Below, one piece after another: positions 33,056 through 34,944 of a stretch of 34,944 nt of DNA; the first letter of the stretch is position 1; each line of letters begins with the position of its first letter. The notes under the pieces were generated by a model. It saw only the letters and a program-made list of their open reading frames with translations, was not told the DNA's origin and made no database searches. Origin of the DNA: Desulfobacteraceae bacterium (GTDB taxonomy: Bacteria; Desulfobacterota; Desulfobacteria; Desulfobacterales; Desulfosalsimonadaceae); NCBI GenBank assembly GCA_021737545.1, contig JAIPDT010000014.1, positions 1-34,944 on the forward strand, written 5' to 3'. A program made the position numbers and the translations under genes.

Positions 33056-34051
33056 TTAACATTCATCCGATTCAATTTTCAACAATGCATGTCCCCAGGT
33101 CAGGCCCGAGCCTACTACTGCCACGGCGATATGGTCACCTCCGCCGAGACGTTCCCAATTCTGACTCAATACCGTCGGAGCACTTGAAGAACCTGTATTT
33201 CCGAAATCAGCAACATTGTGCAGGTGACGAGCCTGCGGGATCTCGCACCTGCGGCAAACCGTTGACAGCATCATGAAATTGGCCTGGTGGCCTACAAACT
33301 TGAACCGGTTTCTGTGCAGAGGATATTGATCCTGAAGCTTTCTTACCCCTTCTGTGGCCGTGCGGATGGCAAATCGCTGAACATAATTTCCGTCCTGATA
33401 AAAATGACCGCAGGTCGGGATTCTGACCCGGTCCCAGCCTGCCGGCCGGGAGCCGTAATCAAAGCACTCAAGGGTCATCTTCGAAGGCTCGCGCGCGGAA
33501 ATAACAGCCGCACTTGTACCGTCGCCAAACAGCGGCGCCACTTTGCGATCCGAGTAATCCACCGCGTGTGTATAGTTTTCAGGATTTAGCACCAGGATAA
33601 ACGACGGGGTCCGTGCAGGATCCATTGCATCAATATGGGCCAGCTGGACCACAAAAGTAGAGCAGGCTGCGTTGATATCAAGGCATGGTGCTTCGATATC
33701 CAGCTCTGCCGCAATAATGGCGGCTTCGGCGGGAATGGTATAATGCGGGGTTGAAGTTCCTGAAACCACCATCCCGATATCCCCGGCATCCAACCCGGCC
33801 CTTTGAAGTGCAATCCGCCCCGCCCCGGCGCCGGCCTCGGCGCGGGTATGGGTGCTTGCTTCCGGGGCCGCCCTGGGATCGCAATTTTTTGTCCTGCGGA
33901 TATAGTCCAGGGGCAACGACGTGCGGCGCTCGGCTATGCCCACCCGCTCCAGGATCCACTCTTCGTCGCTGCCTATGTCAAGTTCGCTGATAAACCTGTT
34001 GGTGATTACATTTTCAGGGTGAAAATGTCCCAGCCCGTGCAGATATAACAT
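33056..34051 (-). CDS. Beta-ketoacyl-ACP synthase III, FabH-like
   Basis: KAS III primes fatty acid synthesis by joining an acyl-CoA starter to malonyl-ACP. The 331-residue product has the Cys-His-Asn triad: Cys130 in INAACSTFVV, His255 in FVGHQANFMML and Asn285 in ADFGNTGSSSAP. The C-terminus VVGSGLTWGHALLKI is family-like. The starter unit cannot be inferred. It begins 7 nt after the SDR gene. Confidence 0.92.
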   Translation of the reverse strand: MLYLHGLGHFHPENVITNRFISELDIGSDEEWILERVGIAERRTSLPLDYIRRTKNCDPRAAPEASTHTRAEAGAGAGRIALQRAGLDAGDIGMVVSGTSTPHYTIPAEAAIIAAELDIEAPCLDINAACSTFVVQLAHIDAMDPARTPSFILVLNPENYTHAVDYSDRKVAPLFGDGTSAAVISAREPSKMTLECFDYGSRPAGWDRVRIPTCGHFYQDGNYVQRFAIRTATEGVRKLQDQYPLHRNRFKFVGHQANFMMLSTVCRRCEIPQARHLHNVADFGNTGSSSAPTVLSQNWERLGGGDHIAVAVVGSGLTWGHALLKIESDEC

Positions 34052-34057
34052 TTTTAG

Positions 34058-34944
34058 TCATCCGATCCTTTCGCCGCCGTCCGCGCAGATGATCGCACCG
34101 TTGATCCATGCAGCCTCGTCCGTGCACAAAAGACAGATGACATTTGCCACATCTTCGGGTGTGGTCAAGCGCCCGAAAGGATTGCGCAGTGCCGCCTGAG
34201 CCCGGATACGTGCGCTTCCGGGTATGGCCTGCAAAGCCGGGGTATCTGTGATCCCGGCCTGGATGACGTTCGTACGGATGCCGGAGGGGGCGAATTCCAC
34301 GGCCATTGCCCTGGATACCGATTCGAGCACAGCCTTGGCGGCGGAAATGGCTGCATATCCTTTCCATGCCACGCTGTTTCCCTCGCTGGTAAGACTCAGC
34401 ACCCGGGCGTCTTTGGCAAAAAGACCGTGGCTTATAATGCCCTGAACCCATTCCACAATATTGTATCCCATTGCATGCAGGGTACGGGAAAAATCCTCGG
34501 ACCCGAGAAATTGCCGGTTGCTGTAATCATCTGCATCGTCGACCAGGGTATAAACGGCGTTATACCCCTCGGCAAAAGCGCTGTTTACTATTTCGTCCAC
34601 GCGGCTTGCTGACAGGCCGGCTTCTTCTGCAATTTTGCTCCGCGCCGAGGACGGGGCTTCTGAGCCCGGATACGGACCCAGCAGTTTAAGATTGCCGAAT
34701 GCAACACTGTGCAGCAGAAGACGCACCTTTCCGGCATCCCCGAGTTTATCCGAAAGTCCGTCCAATACACGGGTACGCCCCTCTTCTGAAAGTCCGTCAA
34801 GATTGAAGGTTATTACCCCGACTCCGGTTTCGCGCAGCCTGTCAAACTCCGGCTCTATTCTCTTCATGGCGCTTTTACGGTCGCGATGCACTATGCACAG
34901 GTTCATGCCGCAGGCGGCGAGCTTTTTTGCCGCCGCCAGGCCGA
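34058..34944 (-). CDS. SDR-family reductase, FabI/FabL-like enoyl-ACP reductase candidate (5' end cut by window edge)
   Basis: The frame is open to the right edge: codons upstream of the ATG at 34906 read GLAAAKKLAACG, typical of the first helix after the Gly-rich cofactor loop, so 34906 is not the true start. The visible ~295 residues have LLLHSVAFGNLKLLG, a Ser/Asn substrate region, and GYAAISAAKAVLES, in which Tyr and Lys are 7 residues apart (Y-x6-K), the spacing of FabI and FabL rather than FabG. The C-terminus has ITDTPAL and NGAIICADGGERIG. This would supply the enoyl reduction step missing from the other genes. A ketoreductase role is still possible. Confidence 0.75.
   Translation of the reverse strand, partial: GLAAAKKLAACGMNLCIVHRDRKSAMKRIEPEFDRLRETGVGVITFNLDGLSEEGRTRVLDGLSDKLGDAGKVRLLLHSVAFGNLKLLGPYPGSEAPSSARSKIAEEAGLSASRVDEIVNSAFAEGYNAVYTLVDDADDYSNRQFLGSEDFSRTLHAMGYNIVEWVQGIISHGLFAKDARVLSLTSEGNSVAWKGYAAISAAKAVLESVSRAMAVEFAPSGIRTNVIQAGITDTPALQAIPGSARIRAQAALRNPFGRLTTPEDVANVICLLCTDEAAWINGAIICADGGERIG

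Noticed and set aside
27984-34944. Aryl polyene or PUFA synthase cluster
   Set aside because: No ammonia lyase, CoA ligase, chain-length factor, thioesterase, MMPL exporter or multidomain PKS is present in the window. The gene types overlap with such clusters, but the specific call is not supported.

Overview
The window looks like chromosomal DNA of a motile anaerobic Desulfobacterota (Desulfobacteraceae-like) bacterium. This is an inference from the flagellar gene order, the MotE-like and DUF2802-like accessory genes and the type II fatty-acid gene set; no marker gene here fixes the taxon. Nearly everything is on the minus strand, so transcription runs from high to low coordinates. Only the sigma-54 activator (26023-27453) is on the plus strand.

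Region 1 (25840 down to 12490) is an early flagellar operon. It starts at a good sigma-54 (-24/-12) site and encodes a secreted AMIN/TPR-like protein, flgB, flgC, fliE, fliF, fliG, fliH, fliI, fliJ, a MotE-like protein, fliK, flgD and flgE, ending at a rho-independent hairpin. Region 2 (12443 down to 247) starts at a second sigma-54 site and encodes motA, motB, fliL, fliM, fliN, fliO, fliP, fliQ, fliR, flhB, flhA, flhF, flhG, fliA and a DUF2802-like membrane protein. Region 3 begins at a near-perfect sigma-28 promoter (193-219) and opens flgF, which runs off the left edge. The layout suggests a hierarchy: the divergently encoded sigma-54 activator switches on both large operons, the second one ends with fliA, and FliA then fires the promoter of the late rod genes.

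Region 4 (34944 down to 27538) holds a compact type II fatty-acid-synthase-like set: a FabI/FabL-type SDR (cut by the right edge), a FabH-like KAS III, a FabA-like dehydratase, FabG, a FabZ-like dehydratase, a FabF-like ketosynthase, an acyl carrier protein, a PlsC-like acyltransferase and an AcpS-type phosphopantetheinyl transferase, then a UspA-like stress protein. One locus thus carries priming, elongation, reduction, dehydration, carrier activation and acyl transfer. It looks like a dedicated acyl-chain pathway with its own acyltransferase; the product cannot be told from this window.

A family of palindromic elements with a shared terminal inverted repeat (consensus near GATGGTTTCGTAAAAAGTC) occurs four times, in two subfamilies (152/152 bp and 84/99 bp). 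Every copy lies just 3' of a stop codon inside an operon. A different perfect 20-bp inverted repeat flanked by 7-bp direct repeats sits between flhG and fliA. Other notable points are ~60-residue tandem repeats in FliK and a receiver domain in the sigma-54 activator that keeps its phosphoacceptor Asp but has lost the other catalytic residues.
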